NCBI GenBank assembly: GCA_965262235.1
Contig: OZ253504.1
Span: forward strand, 682,001 to 746,000
DNA length: 64,000 nt
Reading direction: 5' to 3'
Origin: CATQGW01 sp965262235
GTDB lineage: Bacteria; Chloroflexota; Dehalococcoidia; Bin125
Part shown: piece by piece, positions 16,480-25,273 of the stretch
Numbering within the stretch: position 1 is the stretch's first letter
Layout: the number at the start of each line of letters is the position of its first letter
Notes under the pieces: model-generated
What the model was told of the DNA's origin: nothing
Databases searched by the model: none
Seen by the model: only the letters and a program-made list of their open reading frames with translations
Position numbers and translations under genes: made by a program

Positions 16480-18579
16480 TTACCTCCCGCGGCCGGCGCG
16501 GGCGGGCTCGCGGCGGCTGCGCGGCCGCCGCCGGCGGCCGTAGGCCTGGTCAACCCACGGCTCGAGCTCATCGGGGTCGCCGGCGAGCTCGCGACGCAGG
16601 TCGACAATCTGGTCACGCAGAATGGCGGCCTTCTCGAACTCGAGGTCGCGGGAGGCCTGCTTCATACGCAGCTCGAGCGCCTTGATCGTGCGCGCGATCT
16701 GATCGGGGCTGGCGTCGGTCGGAAGCGTGGCGCCCGCGTCGTACTCGAACGGGACATCCTCGGCGACTCGACGGACCTGGTCGGTTATGTCGCGGATTTC
16801 CTTGGTGATCGAGACGGGTGCGATGCCGTGGCGATCGTTGTACTCGGCCTGGAACACGCGGCGACGATGCGTTTCGTCGATCGCGCGGCGCATCGAGTCG
16901 GTGATGCGGTCGGCGTAGAGGATGGCGTGGGCGTTGATGTGCCGAGCAGCGCGGCCGATCGTCTGCACCATCGTGGTCTCGTTGCGCAGGAAGCCCTCTT
17001 TGTCGGCGTCGAGCACGGCCACGAGGCTGACCTCGGGAAGGTCGAGACCCTCGCGCAGGAGGTTGATCCCGACGACGCAGTCGAAGACGCCCAGCCGCAG
17101 GTCGCGCAGGACCTCGACGCGCTGGAAGGCGTCCTGCTCGCTGTGCAGGTAGTAGGTCTTGATCCCGACCTCACGCAGGTAGTCGGCGAGGTCTTCGGAC
17201 ATCTTCTTGGTCAGCGTGGTGACGAGGGTGCGCTCGCCGCGCGCGGTGCGCTTGCGGATTTCGAAGACGAGGTCGTCGATCTGGCCGTCGGTGCCGCGCA
17301 CTTCGACGACCGGATCGAGCAGGCCGGTGGGGCGGATCAGCTGCTCGACGATCTGCTCGGAGTGATTGCGCTCGTAGGCGGCGGGTGTGGCGGAGACGAA
17401 CACGACCTGATTGATGTGGCGCTCGAACTCGTCGATGTTGAGCGGACGATTGTCGATCGCCGAGGGCAGGCGGAAGCCGAAGTCGACCAGCGTCTGCTTG
17501 CGGCTGGTGTCGCCGCCGTACATGCCGCGCACCTGCGGGAGGGTCATGTGGCTCTCGTCGATGAAGAGCAGCCAATCTTCGGGGAAGTAGTCGAGCAGCG
17601 TCCAGGGAGTGCTGCCGGCTGCGCGGCGGGCGAGATGCCGGGAATAGTTCTCGATCCCGGGGCAGTAGCCGGTCTCGCGCAGGGTCTCGAGGTCGTAGTT
17701 GGTGCGCTCTTCGAGCCGCGCGGCTTCGAGGATGTGGTCCTCCCGGCGAAACTCTTCGAGGCGCTGTTGAAGCTCGACCTCGATGTCGGTGACGGCGGCG
17801 GACATCCGCTCGTCGGTGGTCACGAAGTGCTTGGCCGGGTAGATATCGACGCGGTCGCGATCGGCCAGGATCTCGCCGGTCAGCGGATCGAGCTCGACGA
17901 TCCGCTCGACCACGTCGTCCCAGAACTCGACTCGCACGGCGAGGTCCTCGTAGGAGGGGTGGATCGTGAGGGTGTCGCCGCGAATCCGGAAGCGGCCGCG
18001 ACTGAGCGTCATCTCGTCGCGCTGGTACTGCTGGTCGATCAGGCGGCGCAGGATCAGGTTGCGCGCGACGTGCTTGCCCTTCTCCATGGTCAGGACCATG
18101 CCCTGGTAGTCGTCCGGCTCGCCGAGACCGTAAATGCACGAGACCGAGGCGACGATCACGACATCGCGGCGCTCGAACAGCGCTCGGGTGGCCGCGTGGC
18201 GGAGCTTGTCGATCTCCTCGTTGATGTCCGACTCCTTGGCGATGTAGGTGTCGGAGCGCGGGATGTAGGCCTCAGGCTGGTAGTAGTCGTAGTAAGAGAC
18301 GAAGTACTCGACGGCGTTGTTGGGAAAGAAGTCGCGGAACTCCGTGCAGAGCTGGGCGGCGAGCGTCTTGTTGTGGGCGAGCACGAGCGTCGGGCGGTTG
18401 AGCTGTTCGATCACGTTCGCCATCGTGAACGTCTTGCCGGACCCGGTGACGCCAAGCAGCGTCTGAGAGTGGTGGCCGGCCTGCAGCCCGTCCACGAGCT
18501 CACTGATGGCCTGCGGCTGGTCGCCGGTCGGCTGGTAGTCGGCAACCAGGTCGAAACGGTCGGTCGAGGTCACTTGCAA
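16480..18579 (-). CDS. uvrB: excinuclease ABC subunit B
   Basis: Damage-verifying helicase of nucleotide excision repair, partner of UvrA (31681) and UvrC (not in the window). The 699 residues include Walker A GVTGSGKTFTMANVI, the beta-hairpin region around YYDYYQPEAYIP, helicase motifs (ESHMTLPQVRGMYGGD, DCVVGINLLREGLDLPEV, QTIGRAARH), and the C-terminal UVR domain (KQASRDLEFEKAAILRDQI) that contacts UvrC. The last 20 or so residues form an Arg-rich tail, longer than usual. A gap of about 160 bases without features separates it from the cyclase start. Confidence 0.97.
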   Translation of the reverse strand: MQVTSTDRFDLVADYQPTGDQPQAISELVDGLQAGHHSQTLLGVTGSGKTFTMANVIEQLNRPTLVLAHNKTLAAQLCTEFRDFFPNNAVEYFVSYYDYYQPEAYIPRSDTYIAKESDINEEIDKLRHAATRALFERRDVVIVASVSCIYGLGEPDDYQGMVLTMEKGKHVARNLILRRLIDQQYQRDEMTLSRGRFRIRGDTLTIHPSYEDLAVRVEFWDDVVERIVELDPLTGEILADRDRVDIYPAKHFVTTDERMSAAVTDIEVELQQRLEEFRREDHILEAARLEERTNYDLETLRETGYCPGIENYSRHLARRAAGSTPWTLLDYFPEDWLLFIDESHMTLPQVRGMYGGDTSRKQTLVDFGFRLPSAIDNRPLNIDEFERHINQVVFVSATPAAYERNHSEQIVEQLIRPTGLLDPVVEVRGTDGQIDDLVFEIRKRTARGERTLVTTLTKKMSEDLADYLREVGIKTYYLHSEQDAFQRVEVLRDLRLGVFDCVVGINLLREGLDLPEVSLVAVLDADKEGFLRNETTMVQTIGRAARHINAHAILYADRITDSMRRAIDETHRRRVFQAEYNDRHGIAPVSITKEIRDITDQVRRVAEDVPFEYDAGATLPTDASPDQIARTIKALELRMKQASRDLEFEKAAILRDQIVDLRRELAGDPDELEPWVDQAYGRRRRPRSRREPARAGRGR

Positions 18580-18618
18580 TCCTTCGGCGCGGTTACAGCC
18601 TAGCCCGATGTCGGTCCG

Positions 18619-19257
18619 TCAGGCGTCGCCGCCGAGGCGCTGGAGCACGGCGCGCAGCATCGTCTCGGTCGTGTCGGCGGCGGTCGTCACGGGAGCCAAC
18701 TCTGCCACCCAGCGCTCGGCCTCGCGGCGCTGGTAGCCAAGGCCGATCAGGGCGTCAACGGTGTCGGCGGCGACCTGGTCGGGGGCGCGGGTGGTTGCGG
18801 GGGCGTCGGCGCCGTCGAAGCCCTCGTCCTGCAGCAGCGCCTCTTCCACGAGCTTGCCGCGCAGCTCGGCGATGATCTTGTCGGCCTGGCGCAGGCCGAT
18901 CCCGGGCAGGCCGCTGAGCGCGCGTCGATCGCCGGCCTCAATCCAGCGGGCGATCGTCGAGACGGAGGCGGCCAGCGCGCGTTGCGCTTTGGTGACGCCC
19001 ATGCTGTCGACGGTCAGGAGCTTGCGGAAGAAGTCGCGCTCGGTGGGGCGCTGAAAGCCGATCAGGACAGGGGTGGGGGCGCGATCGGGCACGTGGTAGT
19101 GGGTGAAGAGGTTGAGCTCCTGCTGGTCTTTGTCGCGCAGGGCGCGCCAGCAGATCGTCGGCAGGCGCACCTCGTAGACGAGCCCGCCGACCTCGACCTC
19201 AACGCTCTGCTCCTTGTCGTTCCAGTCGACCCGCTCGCCGCGGACTCGCGAGATCAT
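18619..19257 (-). CDS. ruvA: Holliday junction branch-migration protein RuvA
   Basis: 212-residue tetrameric junction-binding subunit that works with RuvB (not in the window). OB-fold N-terminus, then the helix-hairpin-helix segment with LSGLPGIGLRQADKIIAELRGKL, a variable linker, and the C-terminal RuvB-contacting domain (ALIGLGYQRREAERWV). Its ATG overlaps the ruvC stop by 4 nt (ATGA), giving translational coupling in the yebC-ruvC-ruvA operon. Confidence 0.94.
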   Translation of the reverse strand: MISRVRGERVDWNDKEQSVEVEVGGLVYEVRLPTICWRALRDKDQQELNLFTHYHVPDRAPTPVLIGFQRPTERDFFRKLLTVDSMGVTKAQRALAASVSTIARWIEAGDRRALSGLPGIGLRQADKIIAELRGKLVEEALLQDEGFDGADAPATTRAPDQVAADTVDALIGLGYQRREAERWVAELAPVTTAADTTETMLRAVLQRLGGDA

Positions 19258-19802
19258 CGGGTCGCCAGCGGGAGGCGCCGCGACATCAGCGTGTGGCAGT
19301 AGGCGACGGCGAGGGCGTCGGTTGCGTCGTTTGAGGCTTCGAGACGACCGAGCTGCAGATGCCTGACGAGCGCGGTGGCGACGGCCTGCTTGTCGGCGGC
19401 GCCGTCGCCGACGACGGCCTGGCGGACAGCGCGCGGGGCGTACTCGGCGACATCAAGGCCGGCCTGCGCGGCGGCCATCATGGCGGCGGCCTCGGCCTGG
19501 CCGAGCGCGACAGCGGTGCGGATGTTGCGGTTGAGGAAGGGTCGCTCGACGGCGGCCGAGCGGGGCGCGTAGCGCTCGATGACATCTGAGATGCCTGCGT
19601 GAATCTCGACGAGCCGCTCGGCCAGCGACTCGGTGCTGGGGCGGATGACGCCCCAGGCGAGCTCGACGCCGCCGTCGTCGTCAACCCTGAGCACGCCCCA
19701 ACCGGTCGCACGCAACCCGGGGTCAACGCCCAGCACGCCGCCCAACACGCCACCCCGCACGCCGCCAGTGATGCCGGCTGGGCGCGCGGGCGTCTGGCTC
19801 AC
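19254..19802 (-). CDS. ruvC: Holliday junction resolvase RuvC
   Basis: 182-residue crossover-junction endonuclease. Catalytic acids are D27 (GVDPGLRATGWG), E86 (AVERPF), D159 and D162 (ASNDATDALAVAYCH). The N-terminus is odd: about 25 residues before the first strand are built of repeated GGV units (GGVRGGVLGGVLGVD) encoded by short direct repeats of a GGCGTG type. The true start may be one of the GTG codons in this run. It lies 3 bases after yebC and overlaps ruvA. Confidence 0.94.
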   Translation of the reverse strand: MSQTPARPAGITGGVRGGVLGGVLGVDPGLRATGWGVLRVDDDGGVELAWGVIRPSTESLAERLVEIHAGISDVIERYAPRSAAVERPFLNRNIRTAVALGQAEAAAMMAAAQAGLDVAEYAPRAVRQAVVGDGAADKQAVATALVRHLQLGRLEASNDATDALAVAYCHTLMSRRLPLATR

Positions 19803-19805
19803 CGA

Positions 19806-20552
19806 CTACGCCTCGGCCAGGACGGCGTCCGGGAAGTCGGCGTTGGTGAACACGCGCTGGACATCGTCGAGATCCTCGAGGGCATCGATCAGGCGCAGCA
19901 GCGTGCGGGCCTGTGAGACGTCGACCTCAACGGTGTTGGTCGGGCGCATGACGACTTCGGCGAAGGCGACCGAGACGCCGGCGCCCTCGACGCTCCTGCG
20001 AGCCTGTTCGAGGTCGTTGGGGGCGGTGATGACCTCGACGAGGTCGGATTCGACCTCGACATCCTCAGCCCCGCCATCGATCGCGGCGAGGGCGACCTCG
20101 TCGGCATCGACTCCGGCTTCGAGGTCGACGCCGATCACGCCCTTCTGCTCGAAGATCCAGCCGACGGCCCCGGACGCAGCCATGCTGGCGCCGGCGCGGG
20201 TGAGGGCGGAGCGGACGTCGGAGACGGCGCGATTGCGGTTGTCGGTGAGCGAATCGATCAGAATCGCGGCGCCGCCGGGACCGTAGGCCTCGTAGCGGAT
20301 CTCCTCGAGTTGCGCGGCGTCGCCGGCGTTGGTCGCGCGGTCGATGGCACGCTGGATGTTGTCCTTGGGCATGTTGCTCTGGCGAGCGCGCTCGATCGCC
20401 AGGCGGAGGGCGGAGTTCTCATCGGGGTTGCCCCCACCGCTGCGTGCCGCGACGGAGACTTCGCGGCCGAGTTTGGTGAAGAGCTGGCCGCGCTTGGCGT
20501 CGGTGACGCCCTTCTTGCGCTTGATCGACGACCACTTGGAATGTCCCGACAT
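19806..20552 (-). CDS. yebC: YebC/PmpR-family protein (TACO1 type)
   Basis: 248 residues, beginning with the signature MSGHSKWSSIKRKKGVTDAKRG. The family has long been annotated as a transcriptional regulator; recent work ties members to translation of difficult (proline-rich) stretches. The three-domain layout and length are standard. It is first in the yebC-ruvC-ruvA operon, a classic order. The 98 bases upstream, between it and surE, contain no gene. Confidence 0.94.
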   Translation of the reverse strand: MSGHSKWSSIKRKKGVTDAKRGQLFTKLGREVSVAARSGGGNPDENSALRLAIERARQSNMPKDNIQRAIDRATNAGDAAQLEEIRYEAYGPGGAAILIDSLTDNRNRAVSDVRSALTRAGASMAASGAVGWIFEQKGVIGVDLEAGVDADEVALAAIDGGAEDVEVESDLVEVITAPNDLEQARRSVEGAGVSVAFAEVVMRPTNTVEVDVSQARTLLRLIDALEDLDDVQRVFTNADFPDAVLAEA

Positions 20553-20650
20553 CGCAGCGTCTCCGAAAGTTCACGCAGCGCCTCATTGAGCGCCCGCCCG
20601 CGGATCGTAGAACGAGAGTATCACTCAGGGCGGGGCCGATCGGGACTGCG

Positions 20651-21421
20651 TTAGAGCAGGTCCAGGTCGGCGATCGCAGAGCGGGTCGGTTCGAGCGCGG
20701 CGTGCGCGGTGATGTCGTTGTGGAGCGGGGTGATCGAGACGGCGCCGCGGATGATCGCCGCCACGTCGGTGCCGGCGGGAAGTTCGACGCCTTCGCGGCG
20801 GACGAGCTGGCGCCGGATTGAGCCGTCGGGCTCCATGAAATCAACCACGCGGTCGAGCGAGATGTCGCCGGTGTGGGTGACTTCGACGCCGATCAGCTCG
20901 GCGCGCGGGAGGTTGGGGACGTTGACATTGAGCAGCTGCGCCTCGCCGCGCGCGAGCAGCCAGCCGGCGACATCGGCCCCGATCCGGGCCGCGACGTCGA
21001 GGTTCGTTCCGCCGAGGCTGGCGGAGGAGACGGCGACCGAGGGAAGGCCGCGCACGTAGCCCTGCATGGCGGCCATGACGGTGCCTGAGTGGAGGATGTC
21101 GCGTCCGACGTTGGGACCGGGGTTGACGCCGGAGACGATCATGTCGACGTGGCGTAGCGCATGGCGGCGCAGCCCGAGCACCACAGCGTCGGCCGGGGTG
21201 CCGCTGACCTGCCAGGCGTCGACGCCGTCGATCCGGGAGTGCGCGCGCTCGGATGCAAGGTCGCGGTGCAGCGTGAAGGCGGCGCTCATGCCGGACTGGT
21301 TGAAGGCCGGGGCGACGACCATCACCTCGCCGTATTCGGCGACGGCCTCGGCCAGGTGCCAGAGGCCGTCGGCATCAATGCCGTCGTCGTTGCAGACCAG
21401 GATCAGAGGTCGTTCCGTCAT
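20651..21421 (-). CDS. surE: 5'/3'-nucleotidase SurE
   Basis: Nucleoside monophosphate phosphatase (256 residues). The N-terminal VCNDDGIDADG gives the metal-binding Asp pair (D12, D13), followed by FNQSGMSAAFTL and SGVNPGPNVGRDILHSGTV. I chose the ATG at 21421, giving MTERPLILVCNDDG, because AAGGAGG lies 5 nt upstream and the family begins here; the longer frame reads into repeat sequence. The 5' leader contains the 20-bp hairpin at 21503-21547. Confidence 0.94.
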   Translation of the reverse strand: MTERPLILVCNDDGIDADGLWHLAEAVAEYGEVMVVAPAFNQSGMSAAFTLHRDLASERAHSRIDGVDAWQVSGTPADAVVLGLRRHALRHVDMIVSGVNPGPNVGRDILHSGTVMAAMQGYVRGLPSVAVSSASLGGTNLDVAARIGADVAGWLLARGEAQLLNVNVPNLPRAELIGVEVTHTGDISLDRVVDFMEPDGSIRRQLVRREGVELPAGTDVAAIIRGAVSITPLHNDITAHAALEPTRSAIADLDLL

Positions 21422-21502
21422 GCTGCCTCCTTGCGCGCGCAGGCTAGAGCGAGGCTGAGCGAGCTGGGGAACAGCTGGTCGACCGGAGGAGCTCGAAAGC
21501 GT

Positions 21503-21547
21503 GCTCGAAAGCAACTCGAAAGAGTGTCTTTCGAGTTGCTTTCGAGC
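21503..21547. repeat. perfect 20-bp inverted repeat with 5-nt loop
   Basis: Left arm GCTCGAAAGCAACTCGAAAG (21503-21522), loop AGTGT, right arm its exact reverse complement (21528-21547). The arms themselves are built of CTCGAAAG / CTTTCGAG units. It lies in the 366-base gap between surE and the AlbA_2 gene. No T-tract follows on either strand, so it is not a plain terminator; it could be a protein site or part of a mobile element. Confidence 0.9.
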
Positions 21548-21599
21548 TCTTTCCCCCATAATCGCCGGAGATCGGAGGGGTCGCCGGGGGAACTCTCAC

Positions 21600-21787
21600 G
21601 CCAGCTGGAAAGAACTCTAAAGACAGCGTTGCGAGTTGGCTTCGAGCCGTAGCGGGGCGGGTTCGGCGCGCAAACGGCGCGCTCGCCGCCGCACGCCTGT
21701 AGGCGTTGTGCGGGGAGGGTCCAGCTGGCAAGAACGGTGGAAACAGCTGGAAACGAAGTCTTTCGAGTGGCTTTCGAGCTGCTCTGC
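21600..21787. repeat. direct repeats of a CAGCTGG...TTTCGAGTTGGCTTTCGAGC unit
   Basis: Two diverged units start with CCAGCTGG-AAGAAC (21601 and 21721) and end in a GAGTTGGCTTCGAGC-like block (about 21632-21647 and 21764-21779). The end block also matches the right arm of the hairpin at 21528-21547. A fainter relative (TTCTTGCGAGTTGCGAG) sits just upstream of the AlbA_2 gene at about 23239-23255. So the gene is bracketed by related sequence on both sides. No coding potential was seen in the rest of this gap. Confidence 0.65.
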
Positions 21788-23212
21788 TCAGGACGGCGAG
21801 TCGATGACCCAGTAGGCCGACGGATCGCGATCGTGACGGGCGACGCGGCGCACCAGGTGGGCGGCCTGCAGGCCGTAGAGATACTTCCGCACCGTTGGCG
21901 CGGAGACGCCACTGAGCTGCACCAGCTCGCCGGTGCGCAGCTGACCCGCGCGCTCAATGTAGGACCGTAGCTGTTGCGCGAGCGGTGCCATCGCCGCGGC
22001 GTGATCAGGGGCGATGGCCGCGCCCCACAGCGTCATTTCCACACCATGCGATGACTCGCGCAGTGATGGGGGTCGCCGACCAATTGATTGCATCTCCGCG
22101 ACCATGCGGCGCAGCCCTTCGCCGAGTTCCTGGCCGTATGCCATCTCCGCCATGACGCGCGCGATTCGGGGATTGCGGGCAAACCGATGCACCTTGGTGA
22201 GGTCCGACAGATCGAGCGGTGAGCTGACGCCGGGGAAGCGACCGGGACTGGAAACCTCGACGCGGTCGTCGAAGACGGCGATCCGGATGTGGTCGCCGAA
22301 GTTGCTGTAGGCGCGGTGCACCACGGCGTTGACCAGGGCTTCCTGCCAGACCACTTCGGGCACGATTCCGAACCAGTCGAAGCGCCCGTCGGGCCCGAGG
22401 GCGCGGCGCTGCGGGATGACCTCGCGCACCACGTCCTGGGCACGGTCAACCTGCTGCGGCAGCGGCCCGTCGCAACGGACATCTCGGACCAGATTCTGCT
22501 CAGCTCCCCAGCGTTGATCAGTGCCGCTAAAGCGCAGAACTCGGACGTAAGCTTGAGGGTACCCGCGCTGCACGTCGGTTCCGAAGAGCAGCTGGCCAGC
22601 CGTCAGCAGTTCGCCACGCTCCGAGACCAGTCCCCGCGCATGAAGCAGCCGCTGCGGGTCTGGATGTCCGATCCGATCGGCGTACTCCGCCAAGCGGTCG
22701 TGATCGAGCGCGACGGCGCCGAACGTCCTCGCAGGGGTTAGCTCGAAGGTCGTATCGCCACGGTCGTAGCGCAGCTGCAGGCGTCGCTCGAACGTGAGTT
22801 TGCGGTTCTCGTCACCGACACGCAGGTAGACCTCATCGGCGGTGGTGGCATGAACGCCGGCGCCGGGTTGCACCGTGACAAGGAAGAGGTGGTCGGCAGC
22901 GCCGGCAGCGTTCACGCATTCAACAAGCGTGGCTCGAAAATGAACGGCGGGCTCGGTGTAGTCGAGGCCTGCCTCCCGCCAGGCGTTTTGCGCTTGTTGC
23001 TGGCTGTCGACACCCTCGCAGGCGCCATCGCGCAGGCCGATCGCGATCAGGCCGCCCTCAGCGTTTGCCATGGCCACGAGCGACCTTGCGAGTTCGCGGG
23101 CTGCGATCCGGGCGCTCTTGCGATCGAACCACTGGCCTTCCGGCTCAGCGAGCAACCGCTCCGTGACGGCGGCGGGCGACATTGTCTTCAGTTGCTCGGC
23201 GGGCGGAAGCAT
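21788..23212 (-). CDS. AlbA_2/Schlafen-type ATP-binding regulator
   Basis: 474 residues resembling COG2865 proteins: an N-terminal AlbA_2 (Schlafen-like) domain (about 15-150, with WFDRKSARI and AMANAEGGLIAIGLRDG), a central part, a GHKL-like C-terminal ATPase segment (EALVNAVVHRAYSNFGDHIRIAVFDD around 300, with EVSSPGRFPGVSS), and a final winged helix (about 405-470, TGELVQLSGVSAPTVRKYLYGLQAAHLVRR). Members act as transcription regulators or accessory genes near mobile or defence loci; the function of this one is unknown. It is monocistronic, flanked by repeats and inserted among housekeeping genes. Confidence 0.8.
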   Translation of the reverse strand: MLPPAEQLKTMSPAAVTERLLAEPEGQWFDRKSARIAARELARSLVAMANAEGGLIAIGLRDGACEGVDSQQQAQNAWREAGLDYTEPAVHFRATLVECVNAAGAADHLFLVTVQPGAGVHATTADEVYLRVGDENRKLTFERRLQLRYDRGDTTFELTPARTFGAVALDHDRLAEYADRIGHPDPQRLLHARGLVSERGELLTAGQLLFGTDVQRGYPQAYVRVLRFSGTDQRWGAEQNLVRDVRCDGPLPQQVDRAQDVVREVIPQRRALGPDGRFDWFGIVPEVVWQEALVNAVVHRAYSNFGDHIRIAVFDDRVEVSSPGRFPGVSSPLDLSDLTKVHRFARNPRIARVMAEMAYGQELGEGLRRMVAEMQSIGRRPPSLRESSHGVEMTLWGAAIAPDHAAAMAPLAQQLRSYIERAGQLRTGELVQLSGVSAPTVRKYLYGLQAAHLVRRVARHDRDPSAYWVIDSPS

Positions 23213-23270
23213 CTACGTGATAGTAGCAAGCTAGAAAGATTTTCTTGCGAGTTGCGAGCGTTGTGTTCGC

Positions 23271-24314
23271 TCAGCCGCGGGTCGCCGACCAGTCGGAGGC
23301 GGAGGGGACGCCGGCGAGGCTGGTGGCGTGTTGAACGCTGCGAAGCGTGGCGGCGGTGATCGCTTCGGCGGCCATGACTCCGACGAGGGTGAGCAGCGAG
23401 GGGACGGCGGAGATGTCGATCTCGCCGGTCGCGAGGGTGAAGATCGAGTCGCCGTCGGCCGGGGTGAAGGCGGGGTCAATGGTGCGAGCGAGGCCGGCGG
23501 AGGCCATGATCGAGATGCGGCGGGCCTGGCCCTTGTGCAGGCGTGCGTTGGTCGCCACGACGGCGAGGGTCGTGTTCGCGCCGGCCATCGCGGCCTGGGC
23601 CGCCTCCAGCTCCGCGAGGTATTCGGCGTAGGGTTTGTCTCGCACGATCACGGCCCCGCGGGCCATCTCACCCTGCTCGCCGACGCGAACCCCCGCGACG
23701 AGGCTGCCGTCGGCGGGGTTGACGATGTCGCCGACCGAGTTGGTAGCGACGGCCGCGCCGACGATCAGGCCGGAGTCGTGATAGGCGGCGGCGGTGCCGA
23801 AGCCGCCTTTGGTTGACTGCCCGCGCGGGCCGGCCTTGCCGACAGTGCAGCCGGTGCCGACGCCGACCGAACCCTGCTCGACGCCGCCGGCGCGGGCGTT
23901 GCGCGCCGCTCGGTAGCCGGAGTCGCGATCGGGGTGGTTGGGCCGCCCGATCGGGAGGTCGAAGACGACGGCGCCGACGACGATCGGGATCGACGGGAGG
24001 CCGGGAGCGAGGCGCTCGCCGACGCCCCGCTCGGCCAGATAGCGCTTGATCCCGCTGGCGGCCTCGAGGCCGAAGAGGCTGCCGCCGGTGAGCAGCACGC
24101 CGTGAACGCGCATGATTGAGTTCTCGGCGCGGATCAGGTCGGTGTCGAGCGTCCCGGGCGCGCCGCCGGGGCCGAAGTAGCCGGGCACGGCGCCCTGCTC
24201 GCAGATGATCGCGGTGCAGCCCGTGGCCCAGCGACGGTTGGTCCAGTGGCCCAGTCGGATCCCGGGCACGGCTGTGATCGCATCGTGGCGTGGGGCGACT
24301 CTGTCACTCGGCAT
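23271..24314 (-). CDS. P1-family (NylC/DmpA-like) self-processing amidohydrolase
   Basis: 347 residues of peptidase family S58/P1, Ntn-type enzymes that cleave themselves to expose an N-terminal nucleophile. The likely processing site is N247-T248 in GANTTLAVVATNARL, as in nylon oligomer hydrolase NylC; GHWTNRRWATGCTAI, TGGSLFGLEAASGI and VGTGCTVGKAG are other family blocks. Substrates range from D-aminopeptides to amide oligomers and cannot be chosen here. Its start overlaps the end of the nitrilase gene by 11 nt, so it is the last gene of a four-gene operon. Confidence 0.88.
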   Translation of the reverse strand: MPSDRVAPRHDAITAVPGIRLGHWTNRRWATGCTAIICEQGAVPGYFGPGGAPGTLDTDLIRAENSIMRVHGVLLTGGSLFGLEAASGIKRYLAERGVGERLAPGLPSIPIVVGAVVFDLPIGRPNHPDRDSGYRAARNARAGGVEQGSVGVGTGCTVGKAGPRGQSTKGGFGTAAAYHDSGLIVGAAVATNSVGDIVNPADGSLVAGVRVGEQGEMARGAVIVRDKPYAEYLAELEAAQAAMAGANTTLAVVATNARLHKGQARRISIMASAGLARTIDPAFTPADGDSIFTLATGEIDISAVPSLLTLVGVMAAEAITAATLRSVQHATSLAGVPSASDWSATRG

Positions 24315-25260
24315 CGGCGGCTGCAGTCGATACGTCGCTCGTGATCACGAGCGGCTGTCGTGGGGTGCGATTCCAGTGCAGCTGGAAGACATCGGGACGG
24401 CTGTAATGGCCGACGCTGTCGACCCAGCGCTTGGACTCGATCGTGGCGCGCGGGTCGATCTCGGCGTAGAGGATGGTCTCCTCGCCGGTCACGGGGCCGG
24501 CGATGTACTTGCCGCCGGGAGCGATGATCGCGCTGCCGCCGTCGGCCTCCCAGAAGGGTTCTTCGGCGAGCGGCGTGCCGGCGGGCAGGCGGTCGGCGGA
24601 CATGACCTCGCGGGCGACGACGACGAAGCAGGCGTTCTCGTAGGCGAGCTGGCGGGTGGCGGCGTCGACGATCTCGTGCAGCATCTCCCAGCCCGGCCAG
24701 ACGGAGGCGTGAATCTGGATCCCGAGGCCCGCAAGCGCGTAGCGAGCGGGGGCCATGTGGTGCTCGTAGCAAATCAGGCCGCCGAGCCGGCCGCGCTCGG
24801 TCTCGTAGACATCGAGGTCTGAACCATCGCCGTAGCCCCACACGAGCCGCTCGGAGAGCGTCGGCACGAGCTTGCGGTGCTTGCCGAGCAGCCGGCCGTC
24901 GTCGCCGATGTAGGCGAGCGTGTTGTAGAGCGTGCCGCCGGTCGCGTCGCGTTCGTTGATCCCGATCACGACGGTGGCCTGTGCGTCCCGCGCTGCGTCC
25001 GTGATGCGGGTCCACTCGGGCGAGCCAACCACCATGCTGTGCTCGAAATGATGCTCGTAGAGCCGCGTGAAGGCGTCGCGGTCGGCGGAGCGAGAGTGGA
25101 AGTAGGGGTAGCTCGGGATCCAGGTCTCGGGGAAGACGATCAGCGATGCGCCCGCAGCGGAAGCCTCTTCGATCGCCGCGATCGCGCGCTCCACACCGTC
25201 GCTCAGCGTCAGCCCGGGAGCCCACTGCACGGCGGCGGCGACGAACGGCTGAGCGGACAT
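24304..25260 (-). CDS. nitrilase-family carbon-nitrogen hydrolase
   Basis: 318 residues with the complete Glu-Lys-Cys triad: E45 (VFPETWIPSYP), K130 (GKHRKLVPT) and C164 (GLICYEHHM). The segment YPYFHSRS and the length match true nitrilases (R-CN to acid plus ammonia) better than amidases, but the usual Cys-Trp-Glu is Cys-Tyr-Glu. The start at 25260 gives MSAQPFVAAAVQWAPG, the family N-terminus; the longer frame is a shadow of the SDR gene. The stop of the SDR gene is 13 nt upstream, and the next gene overlaps. Confidence 0.88.
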   Translation of the reverse strand: MSAQPFVAAAVQWAPGLTLSDGVERAIAAIEEASAAGASLIVFPETWIPSYPYFHSRSADRDAFTRLYEHHFEHSMVVGSPEWTRITDAARDAQATVVIGINERDATGGTLYNTLAYIGDDGRLLGKHRKLVPTLSERLVWGYGDGSDLDVYETERGRLGGLICYEHHMAPARYALAGLGIQIHASVWPGWEMLHEIVDAATRQLAYENACFVVVAREVMSADRLPAGTPLAEEPFWEADGGSAIIAPGGKYIAGPVTGEETILYAEIDPRATIESKRWVDSVGHYSRPDVFQLHWNRTPRQPLVITSDVSTAAADAE

Positions 25261-25273
25261 CTGAACACCCAAA

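Noticed and set aside
16828..18603. 591-codon open frame opposite uvrB
   Set aside because: Val/Asp/Gly-rich shadow of uvrB codons without any domain; uvrB is unmistakable.
21481..21790. Possible CRISPR array in the surE upstream gap
   Set aside because: Repeat units differ in length and sequence, spacers are irregular, the main element is a 20-bp hairpin and no cas gene is present.
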